From contig NC_055996.1 in assembly GCF_018446385.1 (NCBI RefSeq), positions 49,088,365 through 49,152,364 of the forward strand: a stretch of DNA of 64,000 bases. The letters run 5' to 3'. Under the pieces are notes generated by a model that was not told where the DNA came from, did no database searches, and saw nothing but the letters and a program-made list of their open reading frames with translations. The DNA comes from Zingiber officinale (Eukaryota; Streptophyta; Magnoliopsida; Zingiberales; Zingiberaceae). The translations under genes and the position numbers were made by a program. This document shows positions 45,385 to 57,275 of this stretch, piece by piece (the first letter of the stretch is position 1; each line of letters begins with the position of its first letter).

Positions 45385-48059
45385 TGTTGGTTGTTATTCG
45401 GAAAACCTAATGATTTCACTGTACAAAAATTTTGTACAAAGGTCTGAACCTTTTCCTAGCTACCATGTGTTCTTTTAAATTAAACTCGGATCGTCTGCGG
45501 AACTTAACACATTTGATCCTAAGTTTAATTTATTTGTTCTTTTAGGTTTAGACTTGAATCTCCTGCGGAACTTAACACGTTCGATCCAAATCACCTAGGT
45601 TATTAATTCCATTAAATATTAATTTCTAAAATTGGCTTCCAAGACTGCATGGTGAGGCACATGGCCTTCTTGGATATGGGAACAACCACCACCGCCTAGA
45701 CAAAGCCTTTTAAGGAAAGCTAATATTTAATTTCCTTAAATAACTTTAGGTCAACCAAAAGGGACAATCAAATCACAAGGAAAAGAAAAACAAAAGAACA
45801 CAACATCGAAAACTAATTCGAAATACTAGAATCGCATGCCTCTTGTATTTGGTATTTTTACAAAGAAATAAAACTAGTATGATGCTAAAATTAAATACTA
45901 GTGTACATTTTCTTTTGCAAGCAAAAACCTCTAGGTCTTCTACCGTATTCCTCTTCTAACCTCAGACATTGTGTGAGCAATGATCTTCCGATATGAGAAA
46001 CCACCAAAGCACCTTCTTCTCCTCCTTGCAAGGTTCGGCCACAACAAGAGCACCTCCAAGGATGAAGAGATTCAACCACCACCAATGCTACAAGGGATGC
46101 TAGAAAAGAGACTTCTTTTCTCTCCTTCTTCTCCTTCTTAGATCCGACCACCAAAGCTAACTCCACCAAGAGAAAGTTTCGGCCACACAAAGGAGAGGAG
46201 AGGAAAAGGAGAGGCCGGCCACACCCAAGGACAAAAGAGAGGAAAAATAGAATAGAGTCGTTCACCCATGAGGGCACCTCTACCCCCTCTTTTATAATCC
46301 TTGGTCTTGGCAAATAAGGAAATTTTAATAAAAACTTCCTTAATTCTTTTGCCATGAAAAGAAAATTTTAATTAATTAAAAATCAATTTTCTTTTCTCAA
46401 TTCATATGGCCGACCACCACAAGCTATAAACAAGGAGAGTTTTAATTAATTAAAACTTCCTAATTTGTCTCCAGAAATTTATAAAAATTTCTCCAATAAT
46501 TTTAATCCCTTCATGGTTAGTAAAAAGGAAATTTTATAAATTAAAATCTTTCTTTTAAACATGTGGATAAAAAGAAAGTTATCTCTAAAAATTAAAATCT
46601 CTTTTAATCTACAAATAAGGAAAGATATCAAATCTTTTCTTAATCTCTTGTAGAAACTTATAAAAGAGAATATTTAATTTTTAAACTCTCTTTTAAATCA
46701 TGAACATGGTTAAAAAGGAAAGTTTTCTTAAAATTTAAAATCCACCTTTTAATCAACAAATAAGGAAAGATTTCAAATTTTAAACTCTCTTTTAAACATG
46801 TAGATGATTTACAAATAAGGAAAGTTTTTACCAAAAATTAAAATCATCCTTTTAATCTACAAATAAGGAAAGAGATTAATCTCTTCTCTTAATCTTTTGT
46901 AGAAAGTTATAAAAGGAAATTTTTAATTTTTAAACTCTCTTTTAAAACCATGATATCCACATAAAAAATAATTTTAATAAAAATCCTTTTTAATATTCTA
47001 GTGGCCGGCCACCTAAGCTTGGGACTCAAGCTTTGGCCGGCCACCAACTTAGCTCATCCACTTGGTCTTGGCCGACCCTAGCTTGGGTTCCAAGCTAGCT
47101 TGGCCGGCCCCATTAGATAGGTAAGAAGGTGGGTATGTGGTGGGTATAAATCTCTATATACAAGAAGCTACGATAGGGACCGAGAGGAGGAATTGGTTTT
47201 GGTCTCCCGATGAAATTAAGCATCCCGTGTTCGCCCCGAACACACAACTTAATTTCATCAATAATAATTCATTCCACTAAAGAACTATTATTGAACTACC
47301 GCACCAATCCCAAATTACATTTTGGGCTCCTTCTTATTATGAGTGTGTTAGTCTCTCTGTGTTTAAGATAACAAATGTCCACTAATTAAGTAAGTTACTG
47401 ACAACTCACTTAATTAATATCTAGCTCCAAGAGTAGTACCACTCAACTTCATCGTCATGTCGGACTAAGTCCACCTGCAGGGTTTAACATGACAATCCTT
47501 ATGAGCTCCTCTTGAGGACATTCTCAACCTAGATTACTAAGACACAGTTTCCTTCTATAATCAACAACACACACTATAAGTGATATCATTTCCCAACTTA
47601 TCGAGCTTATTGATTTATCGAACTAAATCTCATCCATTGATAAATTAAAGAAATAAATATTAAATATATGTGCTTGTTATTATATTAGTATTAAGAGCAC
47701 ACACTTCCATAATAACTGAGGTTTTTGTTGCTTTATAAAGTCAGTATAAAAAGAAACGACCTCTAATGGTCCTACTCAATACACTCTAAGTGTACTAGTG
47801 TAATTATATAGTTAAGATAAACTAATACCTAATTACACTACGACCTTCCAATGGTTTGTTCCTTTCCATCTTAGTCGTGAGCTACTGTTTATAATTTATA
47901 AGGTACTGATAACATGATCCTCTATATGTGACACCACACACCATGTTATCTACAATATAAATTAATTGAACAACTACATTTATCAATTTGACCAATGTGA
48001 TTCTTATTTCTAGATAAATATTTATACCAAAAGCTAGACTTTTAGTATACATCCTAACA
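45385..48059 (-). mobile_element. copia-A solo LTR (copy A3, 2675 bp)
   Basis: It runs from TGTTGGTTGTTATTCGG to ATACATCCTAACA and aligns with both A2 LTRs. It is flanked by a perfect 5-bp duplication GATAT (45380-45384 and 48060-48064). No internal sequence is present, so the element body was removed by LTR-LTR recombination. The 154-codon minus frame at 45891-46355 lies in LTR sequence and is not conserved in A2. Confidence 0.96.
46995..47110. repeat. Palindrome array in the copia-A solo LTR
   Basis: GGCCGGCC arms enclose AAGCTTGGGACTCAAGCTT, followed by CTAGCTTGGGTTCCAAGCTAG and GGCCGGCC. These sit where the other copia-A LTRs have CTTGGTGACCAAG, but the arm sequence has changed in a complementary way. 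Confidence 0.85.
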
Positions 48060-48340
48060 GATATGGCTAAACGAGATGACTCTCGGCCCCATATCCGTCA
48101 AGGAACACTACATTCAAGTCACCTTATAAAAAAAAATTATTTTTTTTCCTCGCCTCAAATCTCAAAACCCATTGTTTTTTTTCAAACTAAAGTTATGAAA
48201 TAACTACTAAAACATCATAAGACATGATTGACAATTGAAATAATCATTCCATTTAAATCGGCTGCCGCTAGGAACCCAAAAACTCCTCTTGCTCAATTCT
48301 GCCCTGACAATACGCAGTTTGAGTGGTTTCATCGTAAAAT

Positions 48341-48880
48341 TCATAACTTATTCACTTCTAAGCCAAATCACTCCCTGTTTGAACTCACACGACCCTAGCT
48401 CGAAGGACTATCACCTTGACTTGATCCTAACCGTGCAGATCCAAGAAAACAGCATGTACTACTCAAACCAACTTACTGGTCGTGCATAGGCAGCAAACTG
48501 GCGCACACTCACCAAATAAATTCATAACTGACTCATTTGTAAGCCAAATCGACCTCTGTTTGAACCAACACGATCCTAACTTGAAGGACTATCACCTTGG
48601 CATGATCCTAACTGTGCATACCCAAGAAACAGAATGTACGACTCAAACCAACTTACTGGTCGTGCACAGGCAGCAAACCATCGCACACTCACCAAATAAA
48701 TTCATAACTAATTCATTTCTAAGTCAAACCGACCTCCGTTTGAACCCACACGATCCTAACTCGAATGAATATCACCTAGACTTTATCCTAACCGTGAAGA
48801 CCCTAAATAACAGCATGTACGACTCAAACCAACTTACTGATCGTGCACAGGCAGTAAACCAGCAATCCAACATATTTTTG
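48341..48880. repeat. Three 180-bp tandem units
   Basis: TCATAACT starts at 48341, 48522 and 48702 (periods 181 and 180). Units share GAACC-CACACGATCCTAAC, TATCACCT and ACTCAAACCAACTTACTG, with about 10-15% differences. Confidence 0.93.
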
Positions 48881-49342
48881 GGGAGCCTAGGCAGCCTTGA
48901 CATGAAAGGAATATCATGAAACATCAACTTTAACATTCTATTATGTCTAAAATGAAGAAAATGTGTAAATCATAACATACAATAACTATGGACGAATGGT
49001 GCATAGAGAAAACTTTGTACTTGCCTTCACTTGGATATCTTACAACCACGACGTCATGAGGCGGCAAAGGAAGCTGGGGAACACACGAGCACCCCTGGAT
49101 CTCTCAATTCCAAGCTTGAAAATTGATGGGGAAAAACTTAGGGGGCAGCGGCCAAGAGTTCTAGGTTTTTTATCCGAGGAGGCTAGGTTATTTTAAGCTT
49201 TATATATGTAAACAATTGTTACACGATACTTATAAAAATATTGGTCAAAAGTCTGGCCATTAACCCCTTTTAATTTTTTTTTTGAAATTAAAGCTTATTT
49301 GGGAAGGAAAACTTGTTTCGTAAGAGGAAAAAAAAGGGTAAT

Positions 49343-49428
49343 AAAAAAATAAAATAAAATAAAATAAAATGTGTGCTCAAAAGTTGTTATTTTATTAATA
49401 AAAGTGTTATCCAATATATATATATATT
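49343..49428. repeat. Microsatellites (AAAAT)n and (AT)n
   Basis: About five AAAAT units at 49343-49370 and a 15-bp alternating AT run at 49414-49428. Confidence 0.9.
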
Positions 49429-49668
49429 TCTTAAGGCACGAAAAGTAAGCTCAAGAACCCATTTTATAAAAATAACCTTACCTTGGTGTTCCCGTCCTCT
49501 CCTTTCGGGCCTCATATCATATAAATCTAAAATTCTAAAAGAACTCATCATTAAACAATTTAATTAAATCAAACAATATGATAATGGAATAAAATTCATA
49601 ATACTACTACTAATAATAATGCCAGAGCATGTGATTTAGTAGTGAAATTTTTTGGACGCGACAAGTAT

Positions 49669-51124
49669 TAATATGCAAGGACAATATTAATGTGTTGAGA
49701 CTAGCATGTATGTCAACGGATGACTTAATCTTATAAGTCATGGATATGAGATATCAGGTTGACACATGAGTATATATTAAAGAATATATACTGAATGACC
49801 CACCATGAGAATATTTCATGGATCGTTATATCAGTGTCATAAACATTCTCATGTGACTATTAGTGTGAATAGTCCTTAGACCTAAAGTCACTACGGTTCC
49901 CTACATAAGGAGTTGTATACTTTGGTATCGACAAACGTCACCCGTAATAGGGTTAACCATAAAGTTGATTACTGGGTATGCAATAAGTTATGCGAAGAGA
50001 TATGAATGATATAGATAGGATCTATCTCTTCTATAAAATGTAAATGATATCTGTGGGCCCCTTGATTAGTAGGACACAAGAATGCATGACCATGCTTAAA
50101 TGAGTCAATATGCGATATTGAGCTTATTTGATCGAGTGTGTCTACTTAGAGATCAAGAAACACAAAGATTGATAAGAGGATAACACGGTCTATGCCTCAT
50201 TGATCAATCTAGATATCAAGGGTAGAAGGATTGAGTCATACAAGATAATAGCCACAAAAAGGTTAAGTCGGATCTCGACATTCTCGTCACTTGGGTAGCA
50301 ATGATGCCTTGCTAGATGCCACTAATTGCTTATGTATCAAAATGTTGATTTGGATATATTGTCAACGTTACGAGAACCTATTGGGTTACACACAAAGAAC
50401 AAGTCAATGGAGATGGATTCATATGATAGATCATTGGATTAAATCTAATTCAAATTAGACTCAATGAGTTAGACTCAATTGGATCCAACTATTGGATTGA
50501 GTCCAATTTGAATTAGACTCATTGATTCAATTGGATTGATGATTAATAAGTTGGACTCATTATGTGATTTCATGAATTTGAATTCATAAAGAAAGAGGAG
50601 TGTACAGCTTGAATTACTCATGCATTGGCTGCATTGGATGAAGAGTGAACAATTTGAATTGCTCATGCATTGGATTCATTGGATGAAGACAAATATTAAT
50701 GTCAATTAAGGTAATTGACATTAAGGCATGAGGAAATTTCATGAATCTATAAAAAGGGTTTTTTAGATTCATTTTATGATGAGTTTTTGGTGTTCTTGCT
50801 CTTCTTCCTCCTCCTCTCTTCCACTTGGCCGAAACTTCCAAGAAGGGTTGCTGGCACAACTTTTGGTTGTTTCATTCTCCACTTTGTGAGTTTGTGAGAC
50901 AAACGAGGCTTGTTCGTGTGGATACCATAGAGGCGCGACCACATGATTGCGCTAAGATTCGTATCTAAATAAATGTTGCTGTGAGGATTGCAAAGGGCAC
51001 ACAACAAAGGTATAACTCCCTCTCATGTAAATTTTAGTATATGGTTTCCTTTCGCATGAATCTTCTAGATTAACTGGATGTTTTCCGCTATGCTTTGGTG
51101 TGTTTAGTGCCCTAGTTCCTTATA
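49669..51124 (+). mobile_element. copia-B B2 5' LTR, right part
   Basis: Continues the LTR at TAATATGCAAGGACAATATTAATG, matching 4455-6048 and 10741-12330, and ends just before the primer-binding site. It is more diverged from B1 than the two B1 LTRs are from each other. Confidence 0.9.
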
Positions 51125-51125
51125 G

Positions 51126-51138
51126 TGGTATTAGAGCC
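51126..51138 (+). other. Primer-binding site of copia-B B2 (one base changed)
   Basis: TGGTATTAGAGCC; B1 has TGGTATCAGAGCC. Confidence 0.9.
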
Positions 51139-51943
51139 ACTTGCGAAGGCATATACTAAGTTGTAGTAGAATTTCATATGTGATATAGAAATTGTATGAC
51201 ATGTTTATTATGATTTGCATGGTTATGAGAAAGTTTCAGCCAAGAGGTTTTTAACGAGACCATCATGGCATTGCAGCCCATAATTAGTTGTTTAAATCAT
51301 AGTAAATTTTATGTCATAATAGATTGTGAATGTTATATGATATGATGCATGGTTATGACCCTTAAACCCCGATATGATTGGATGTGTGTGTTGTAATTCA
51401 TAATACGGTCTGCATGTCGTGCCTCTCCTCTTTCATTCTTGTTGTAAATTTGGACTACACTTGAATGTAACTCGAGTTTTCTTTAGATTTTGTATTGTAC
51501 AAATTAGAGAAGAATAAGTCTACTTGACGACAGTGAAAAGGGAGGAGGACAACAACACATGACGACCAAGGAAGCACTTGGAGAAGATGTTTTGACCTAG
51601 GCTAACCTTACAATCTTCTCATTGGCTTGAGAGGATCATAAAAAATGGGGCCATAACCATGTCACATTTATTTATGTATATATGTAATGTATGCCATGAT
51701 ATGCTATGATTGTATGCGATTCATGTGTTGTTTAATCATGATTAGGTATTTTAAACATGCCTACCAAAGTTTGGTACTCACTACTACCTCGATCATTTGT
51801 AGTCAGGTTTGCCAAAACAAAGTAACTTGTTTTATCTTAGTAGAGTGTGACAGGACAATAGTGATGTCCAACTATTGGACTTTGGGTGTGACTTAACTAA
51901 GTTACCTCAATTGGATTGAGAACTTAGAGGCATATCCCATACG

Positions 51944-52017
51944 ATGAAATTCAAATTATACTAGTCTTGGGCAATTAGCCAAAGCTAACTCAAGATGAGT
52001 TATAATGTAAATTTCAT
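51944..52017 (+). other. Structured RNA candidate, leader hairpin 1 of copia-B B2
   Basis: The same core as in B1 (CTTGGGC ... TTAGCCAAAGCTAACTC) is enclosed by a long stem. ATGAAATT ... ATTATA-CT on the left pairs with AG-TTATAAT ... AAATTTCAT on the right, with small bulges. The arms differ from the B1 stem (TTTATATTAA/TTAATATAAA). Confidence 0.65.
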
Positions 52018-52100
52018 AAGATGGGCAAATGAACAAATAGTCTTATTCACACAATGATACAAGTTACATATGATGTAATTAGTAAATGTTGCCTACCTAT

Positions 52101-52155
52101 GTTATATTAAGTCTTGGGCAATTAGCCAAAGCTAACTCAAGATACAGTATAATAT
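52101..52155 (+). other. Structured RNA candidate, leader hairpin 2 of copia-B B2
   Basis: ATATTA (52104-52109) pairs with TAATAT (52150-52155) around the same core. GGATCTTG follows, as after the B1 hairpins. This is the weakest stem of the four. Confidence 0.6.
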
Positions 52156-52337
52156 GGATCTTGTCTCACATGAATGTTATCACAATTGGATTTGGAGCTA
52201 GTAGTGTGGATAAAACCACATCCTTGACTTGCTCCTACCAAAGCTTTACAATTTAGTAGGAGAATCATTTAATTAAAGGCTTAGTTAAATGATCAAAATA
52301 TGATACTTATTTCTGTATTTTATTATTGTAGATCACT

Positions 52338-53169
52338 GTGTCGTCAAATACGTCAAATACTCTCTCTCTCTTTGCGTTCTATCCTTGATAAACACAAGCT
52401 CAATGGAGCTAACTTCCTGGACTAGTATAGAAACTTGAGAATAGTTCTCAAGCAAGAACGAAAATTGTATGTCCTAGAGCAGCCCATTCCTGAAGCACCC
52501 CCCATTACTGCCACTAGAGCTAATAAGGATGCTTATAAGAAGCATCAAGATGATGCATTAGATGTATCATGCCTTATGCTCACTACCATGAACTTCGAGC
52601 TTCAAAAGCAACATGAGAACATGGATTTTTATAATATGGTTGAACATCTTACACAACTATATCAAGGACAAGCAAGGCATGAGAGATTTGAGATCTCCAA
52701 GGCTCTATTTCAATGCAGAATGCAAGAAGGAAGTCTCGTAGGGCCTTATATGCTCAAAATGATCGAGTATGTGGAGAACCTACAAAGATTGAGATTTCCA
52801 CTAGGCCAAGAATTGGCCACTAACCTAATTTTGCAGTCATTGCCCGAAAGCTATAGTAAATTTATCATGAACTATAACATGAATGAAATTGACAAGCCAT
52901 TGCTTGAGATGTTGAGCATGTTGAGACCTGCTGAACTCAACCTTAAGAAGGCAAAGCCTAGCACCATTTTAATGGTACCAAAGGGAAAAGGCAAATGGAA
53001 GCCCAAAGGTAAGGGTAAGACCCAAGTCAAAGGCAAGGACAAAGCTCATGCATTGAAATCCAAAAGTGGGGTAGCTAAGGAAGGAATCTGCTTCCACTGT
53101 GGTGAAAACGAGCATTGGAAGCAGAACTGCAAGTTGTACCTAGAGGAAGTGAAAAAGGAAGAGAAGTGA
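52338..53169 (+). pseudogene. copia gag of copia-B B2 with zinc knuckle
   Basis: The N-terminus begins near 52338, where the sequence reads GTG TCG TCA. A (TC)n run near 52360 shifts the frame into SLRSILDKHKLNGANFLD, followed by a TAG at a Trp. From 52435 the frame is open to TGA at 53167-53169: RNLRIVLKQERKLYVLEQP, ALDVSCLMLTTMNFELQ, ARHERFEISKALF, ILQSLPESYSKFIMNYNMNE, a Lys-rich linker, and the CCHC knuckle CFHCGENEHWKQNC near 53089-53130. It is the capsid/nucleocapsid gene that B1 has lost. Confidence 0.93.
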
Positions 53170-53511
53170 AACTTCTGCCTCAGGTATATATGTTATAGAA
53201 GTCAATCTATCTATTTCTTCTTCATAGGTATTAGATACCGAATATGCATCTCACATTTGTACTAATGTGTAGGGCTTAAGAAATAGTAGAACATTGATAA
53301 AGGGTGAAGTGGACCTACGAGTAGGCAATAGAGCAATATTAGATACAGAATGTGAATCTCACATTTGTACTAATGTGTAGGGCTTAAGAAATAGTAGAAC
53401 ATTGATAAAGGGTGAAGTGGACCTACGAGTAGGCAATGGCGCAAGAGTTGCTGCTATAGTTGTAGTAATACATTCCTTATCTTTGCTCACTGAGCTTGTT
53501 TTAGAACTTGA
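53170..53511 (+). pseudogene. Broken copia protease start of copia-B B2 with 108-bp duplication
   Basis: The region corresponding to the active site reads LDTE(Y/C)xSHICTNV rather than DTG, followed by TAG and GLRNSRTLIKGEVDLRVGN. That block is present twice because of an exact 36-codon duplication (53231-53338 and 53339-53446). The sequence then matches the protease of B1 (GARVAA ... LVLELD) until chromo-1 interrupts at 53512. Confidence 0.85.
53231..53446. repeat. 108-bp tandem duplication in B2 protease
   Basis: TTAGATAC starts at 53231 and 53339. The two units differ at only a few bases. The period is a multiple of three. Confidence 0.95.
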
Positions 53512-55797
53512 TGTAACGACCCACCTTCTACTGGCTAAACTGTGAGGCCGATCGTTACATTAATCTGTGCTAAACTATTCCCTGACCATTACTAAATCTA
53601 GATGCGGAAGCTGTACTAATCAAAATCTTGCTAAACTATTATCATTTCTTTATTCTATATGTCCTAGGGGGTGTAATCTAAGCTATTCATAATATGTTCT
53701 ACCTCCCCGGATGGTCAAGGAGCTGAACTAAAGGTTTCTCTGCTATTATCAGGCCTCCCAATCGATCCACAGATCGATTGGAATGGTCGAATCGATCCAG
53801 TGATCGATCCAGCATGCTACTGTATGCGGAACTTGGGTTGGATCGATCCAGTGATCGATCCAGCATGCTACTGTGCCCGGAACAATATTCTGGATCGATC
53901 AGCTGATCAATCCACACTGGCCAATCGATCCAGTGATCGATCCAAGAGCCTTCTGTTCATGACAGAATTCACTGGATCAATCGGCTGATCGATCCAGAGG
54001 CCTACTGTTCGCGAGGCAAATTGCCCGATCGATCCTTCGATCGATTTGAGACTCTCGAATCGATCAGCTGATCAATTCGAGTTTCTGATTTTGACCAAAG
54101 GTCTGATTTCAGCACTTGTCGTGCCAAAATCACCTATAACAATTCTAAACTAAATGCCAAACATTCTAACATCACAAAATAGTATTCTAAACATGATAGG
54201 ATGCTTGATTAACTAATTCATAACATTTAACATGCTATGGTGCAAAATAACCAAATGCTAAAAAGTTCTAGTGCTTAAACAAGCTTGCTGAAATTCTCTA
54301 AGATCTCTATTCCAGGTTCCATCCACACACATCTTCGTAGCATTGCCCTCCAGCCTCCGCTAGTCCATCTTTCCTTTACCTTTATCTGTAGTATAAGGAA
54401 AAGAAAGTATCTGTAAGCTTTCGCTTAGTAAGAAACCATCTACCTCACTAAAACATGTAAACGATGCAAATCATGCTTTGAAAACATGCTATTTAAAACA
54501 TGTACTGATTGAACTAAAACATGGCATGCTATCATACAATACATAGCAATCAAAAGCTAGTCATGGCATACTACCATCTAAAGCAGGTGTAATAAACTGA
54601 ACATAGAGCTATCATACATAATCATAAGAGAGAGCTGAACTGAAACACGAACTGAGCTAGACTGAAGCTGAATTCAAACTCAACTAATATAACTGATCCT
54701 TGTGAGTTTTGAAAAGCTAATAACATAATAGATTAAAATAATAATCATGCTGCTGTTTGGGCCCGGCAACTGTACTTTGCTGTGCGCGCATCCCTAACTA
54801 GACCCGGGTTTGCAAGTCCCGAATTTAGTAGGGTTACTAGGTTAGCTGAACCTAGGGACGACTATGGGAGTCTAACCCAATGGATATCTAATCCAGTACA
54901 GTGCCACTGAGAAAGTAAAGTACTGAACATAAGCTAATAACTATTGTCTTGCTTCTACTAGGTTGTCTAAACCCAGAACTAGGTTATCTGAACCTAGAGG
55001 CGACTATGGGAGCCCACCCATTGAACATCTAGTCCATCATAACTGTAGCAAGACTAAATAAGCTGTAAAATGCTTTTATTGCATTTATCTAGGCTACTAA
55101 AATGCCTAAGTTGCATTTTAACTGTGCTATTAATTTGATCGAACACTTGGTATGCGCTAGTTCGCATCCTTTGTGTCGAAAAACTGCATATCGCTAAATT
55201 AAAAACATACAATCATCCGAAAAGCTACTTATACTGCAGGTGAGGGGTTTCTTACCTCCTGTTCAGATTTTCTTACAATTCTAATCGCTAGATCTCCGGA
55301 GGAGACGATCCTTTCGACGATCTTCTCGCGTCCACGCGTTCCTCTCCCGGAGGGGAGCGTCCTCGTGTCGAAGTCGTCGCCGGAAGGTGCCCTTGGGCGG
55401 AACCCTAGCCTTCCTTGTGGTTGGCGCCGAGAGAGAGCAAGAAAAGAGAGGTGGGCGGAGGTGAGGTTTTAAGGAGAGGAAAAATCACGATCCAAATAAC
55501 CCTTCACTTAATTATTTCTTATTTATATTAAGTGATCTAATTCGCCCCAACTCCAACTTAAATAAAATTGATTCCCTTTCCTTTCAGCACGGCCCTGCTG
55601 GGTTCACCTGGTTACCATGGTTCACCATAAGTTATAGGACCCAATAGGTCTCGGGTTTAATTCCCGCGTAGGCTATTTTACGGTCCTATTTATTTTTGCT
55701 ACTTCAGCTACTCTAAAAATCCCATAAAAATATTCTAAAATTCCAGAAAAATCATAGAATATTTCTAAAATAATTTTGAGAATTTTTGGGCATTACA
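53512..55797 (-). mobile_element. 3' LTR of chromo-1 (2286 bp)
   Basis: On the plus strand TGTAACGACCC...GGGCATTACA. It contains the GATCGATC palindrome array (53759-54085). The right third (55260-55500) is GC-rich, with CTCCGGAGGAGAC-type inverted repeats. Confidence 0.88.
53759..54085. repeat. GATCGATC palindrome array
   Basis: About twelve imperfect palindromes such as AATCGATCCAGTGATCGATCC and TCGATCAGCTGATCAATCC, in pairs roughly 30-60 bp apart, with CATGCTACTGT-type spacers between them. They form possible hairpins on either strand. Confidence 0.9.
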
Positions 55798-55810
55798 ATC
55801 CCCCATACCT
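55798..55810 (-). other. Polypurine tract of chromo-1
   Basis: GGTATGGGGGATT on the element strand, directly before the LTR start TGTAATGCCC. Confidence 0.88.
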
Positions 55811-55819
55811 TATAAAAAG

Positions 55820-57275
55820 TTCATCCTCGAACTTAGAATAACTCTGGGTACTTCTATCTCATACTGGCTTCTGTCTCCCAGGTTGCCTCTTCTGCTGTGT
55901 GACTTTGCCAAATTACTTTCACTAATGGTACTTCCTTGTTCCACAATTTCTTAATTGCTCGGTCTATTATCTGAATAGGCCGACTGTCATAGCTGAGGTC
56001 TTCGCGGACTTGTACTGACTGGGGCTCAATCACCTGGGTGGCATCTGGGATATGCTTCTTGAGCATAGAGACATGAAATACGTTGTGGACAGCTGACATT
56101 TCCTGGGGTAGCTCTAACTCATATGCTACTTGCCCACTCTTCTACTGATAAGGTATGGTCCCACATATCTGGGACTTAGTTTGCCCTTCTTCCCAAAACG
56201 CATTACTCCCTTCATGGGAGCTACTCTGAGGAACACTGAATCCCCAACTGAGAACTCTAAAGGTCTGCGCCGTGTATCAGCATAGCTTTTCTGGCAGCTC
56301 TGAGCTGTCTCTATCCTCTGGCGGATCTGCTGTATAGCTGCTGTGGTATCTGCCACTAGATCTGTCTGAAGTTCTAGTTCTTTCTGTTCACCACTCTCAT
56401 ACCAGCAGTTGGAGATCTACACCTCCGCCCGTAGAGAGCCTCGTAAGGTGCCATACCGATAGTGGCCTGATAGCTGTTGTTGTATGCAAATTCTGCTAAA
56501 CTCAGATATTTGCACCAACTTCCTTTGAAGTCTAGGGCACATGCTCGGAGCATATCTTCGAGTACCTGATTTACTCGCTCCGTCTGACCATCTGTCTGAG
56601 GAAAGTCTTGAACTTTAACCGTGCCCAAAGTCGTGTACACTCCCAGAAGTGTGATGTGAACCTACTGTCTCTGTCTGATATAATGGTTCATGGGACTCCA
56701 TGTAGTCTAACGATCTCCTTGAGATACAACTGTGCTAGCTGTTCCATGGAGTAGGATATCCTGATAGCTAAGAAGTGGGCTGATTTAGTCAACCTGTCGA
56801 CTATTACCCAGATGGTATCAAAATCATTCGTGGTTCTGGGTAGTCCCACTATGAAATCCATGGAAATGTCTTCCCACTTCCATTCGGGTATCTGAATGGG
56901 CTGCAAAACTCCTCCTGGTCTCTAATGTTCTGCCTTAACCCTCTGACAGGTTAGGCAGATGTTGACATATCGAGCGATGTCTCTCTTCATCCCAGGCCAC
57001 CAAAAGTGTTTCTTCAAGTCCTGGTACATTTTGGTGGAGCCTGGATGCATCGCATAGGGAGTCTTGTGAGCCTCATCTAAAATCTTCCTGCGTAGTTCCT
57101 CCTAATTTGGAACACATAATCTGTCACCAAAATACAACACCCCGCTGGCGGACACTCTGAATTCTCCACTTTCTGTTCCTGCTAATCCTTGCCTGATTTT
57201 CTGAATTTCAGGATCCTGATCCTGAGCTGTCTGGATGTCACCAAGCAAGGTAGACTCTAATGTCATAGTAGAGAG
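55820..57275 (-). pseudogene. Integrase and chromodomain region of chromo-1 pol
   Basis: The zinc finger ([14 protein letters not shown] then [11 protein letters not shown]) lies near 57075-56940. The core includes MDFIVGLPRTT, VDRLTKSAHFL and SDRDSRF, with a TAG near 56688 and a frame change near 56640. ERVNQVLEDMLRAC, YNNSYQATIGMAPYEALYGRRCRSP and the GPYLISRRVGK linker follow. The C-terminal chromodomain reads IIDRAIKKLWNKEVPLVKVIW ... EEATWE, with one TAG before KYPELF and the natural TAA. Chromodomains direct such elements to particular chromatin. Confidence 0.92.

Larger units (their letters stand above)
44772..49663 (-). mobile_element. Chromovirus-type solo LTR, itself interrupted
   Basis: Element ends are TGTAAACCCC (44772) and GGACGCGACA (49663), flanked by AGTAT on both sides (44767-44771, 49664-49668). 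Without the nested copia-A LTR it is about 2.2 kb. On the minus strand it starts TGTCGCGTCC, similar to the TGTCACGCCCC-type end of chromo-2, which suggests a chromovirus LTR. A TATATAAAG motif at about 49199-49208 on the minus strand supports that orientation. No coding region is inside. Confidence 0.85.
51139..52337 (+). other. Untranslated leader of copia-B B2
   Basis: Aligns with the B1 leader and carries both conserved hairpins (51944-52017 and 52101-52155) and the smaller hairpin near 51853-51880. The 69-codon frame at 51687-51896 has no support. Confidence 0.8.
44529..53511 (+). mobile_element. copia-B copy B2, interrupted and 3'-truncated
   Basis: 5' LTR 44529-44771 plus 49669-51124, primer-binding site 51126-51138, leader to about 52330, gag 52338-53169, start of protease to 53511. 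The LTR begins with TATTAG where B1 has TGTTAG. It is split by the solo LTR 44772-49663 with an exact 5-bp duplication AGTAT. The element is cut at 53511 by the chromo-1 LTR, so integrase, RT and the 3' LTR are absent from the window. Confidence 0.9.

Noticed and set aside
45891..46355. 154-codon minus frame in the copia-A solo LTR
   Set aside because: It lies in the transcribed part of the LTR; the A2 LTRs have no equivalent frame of that length.
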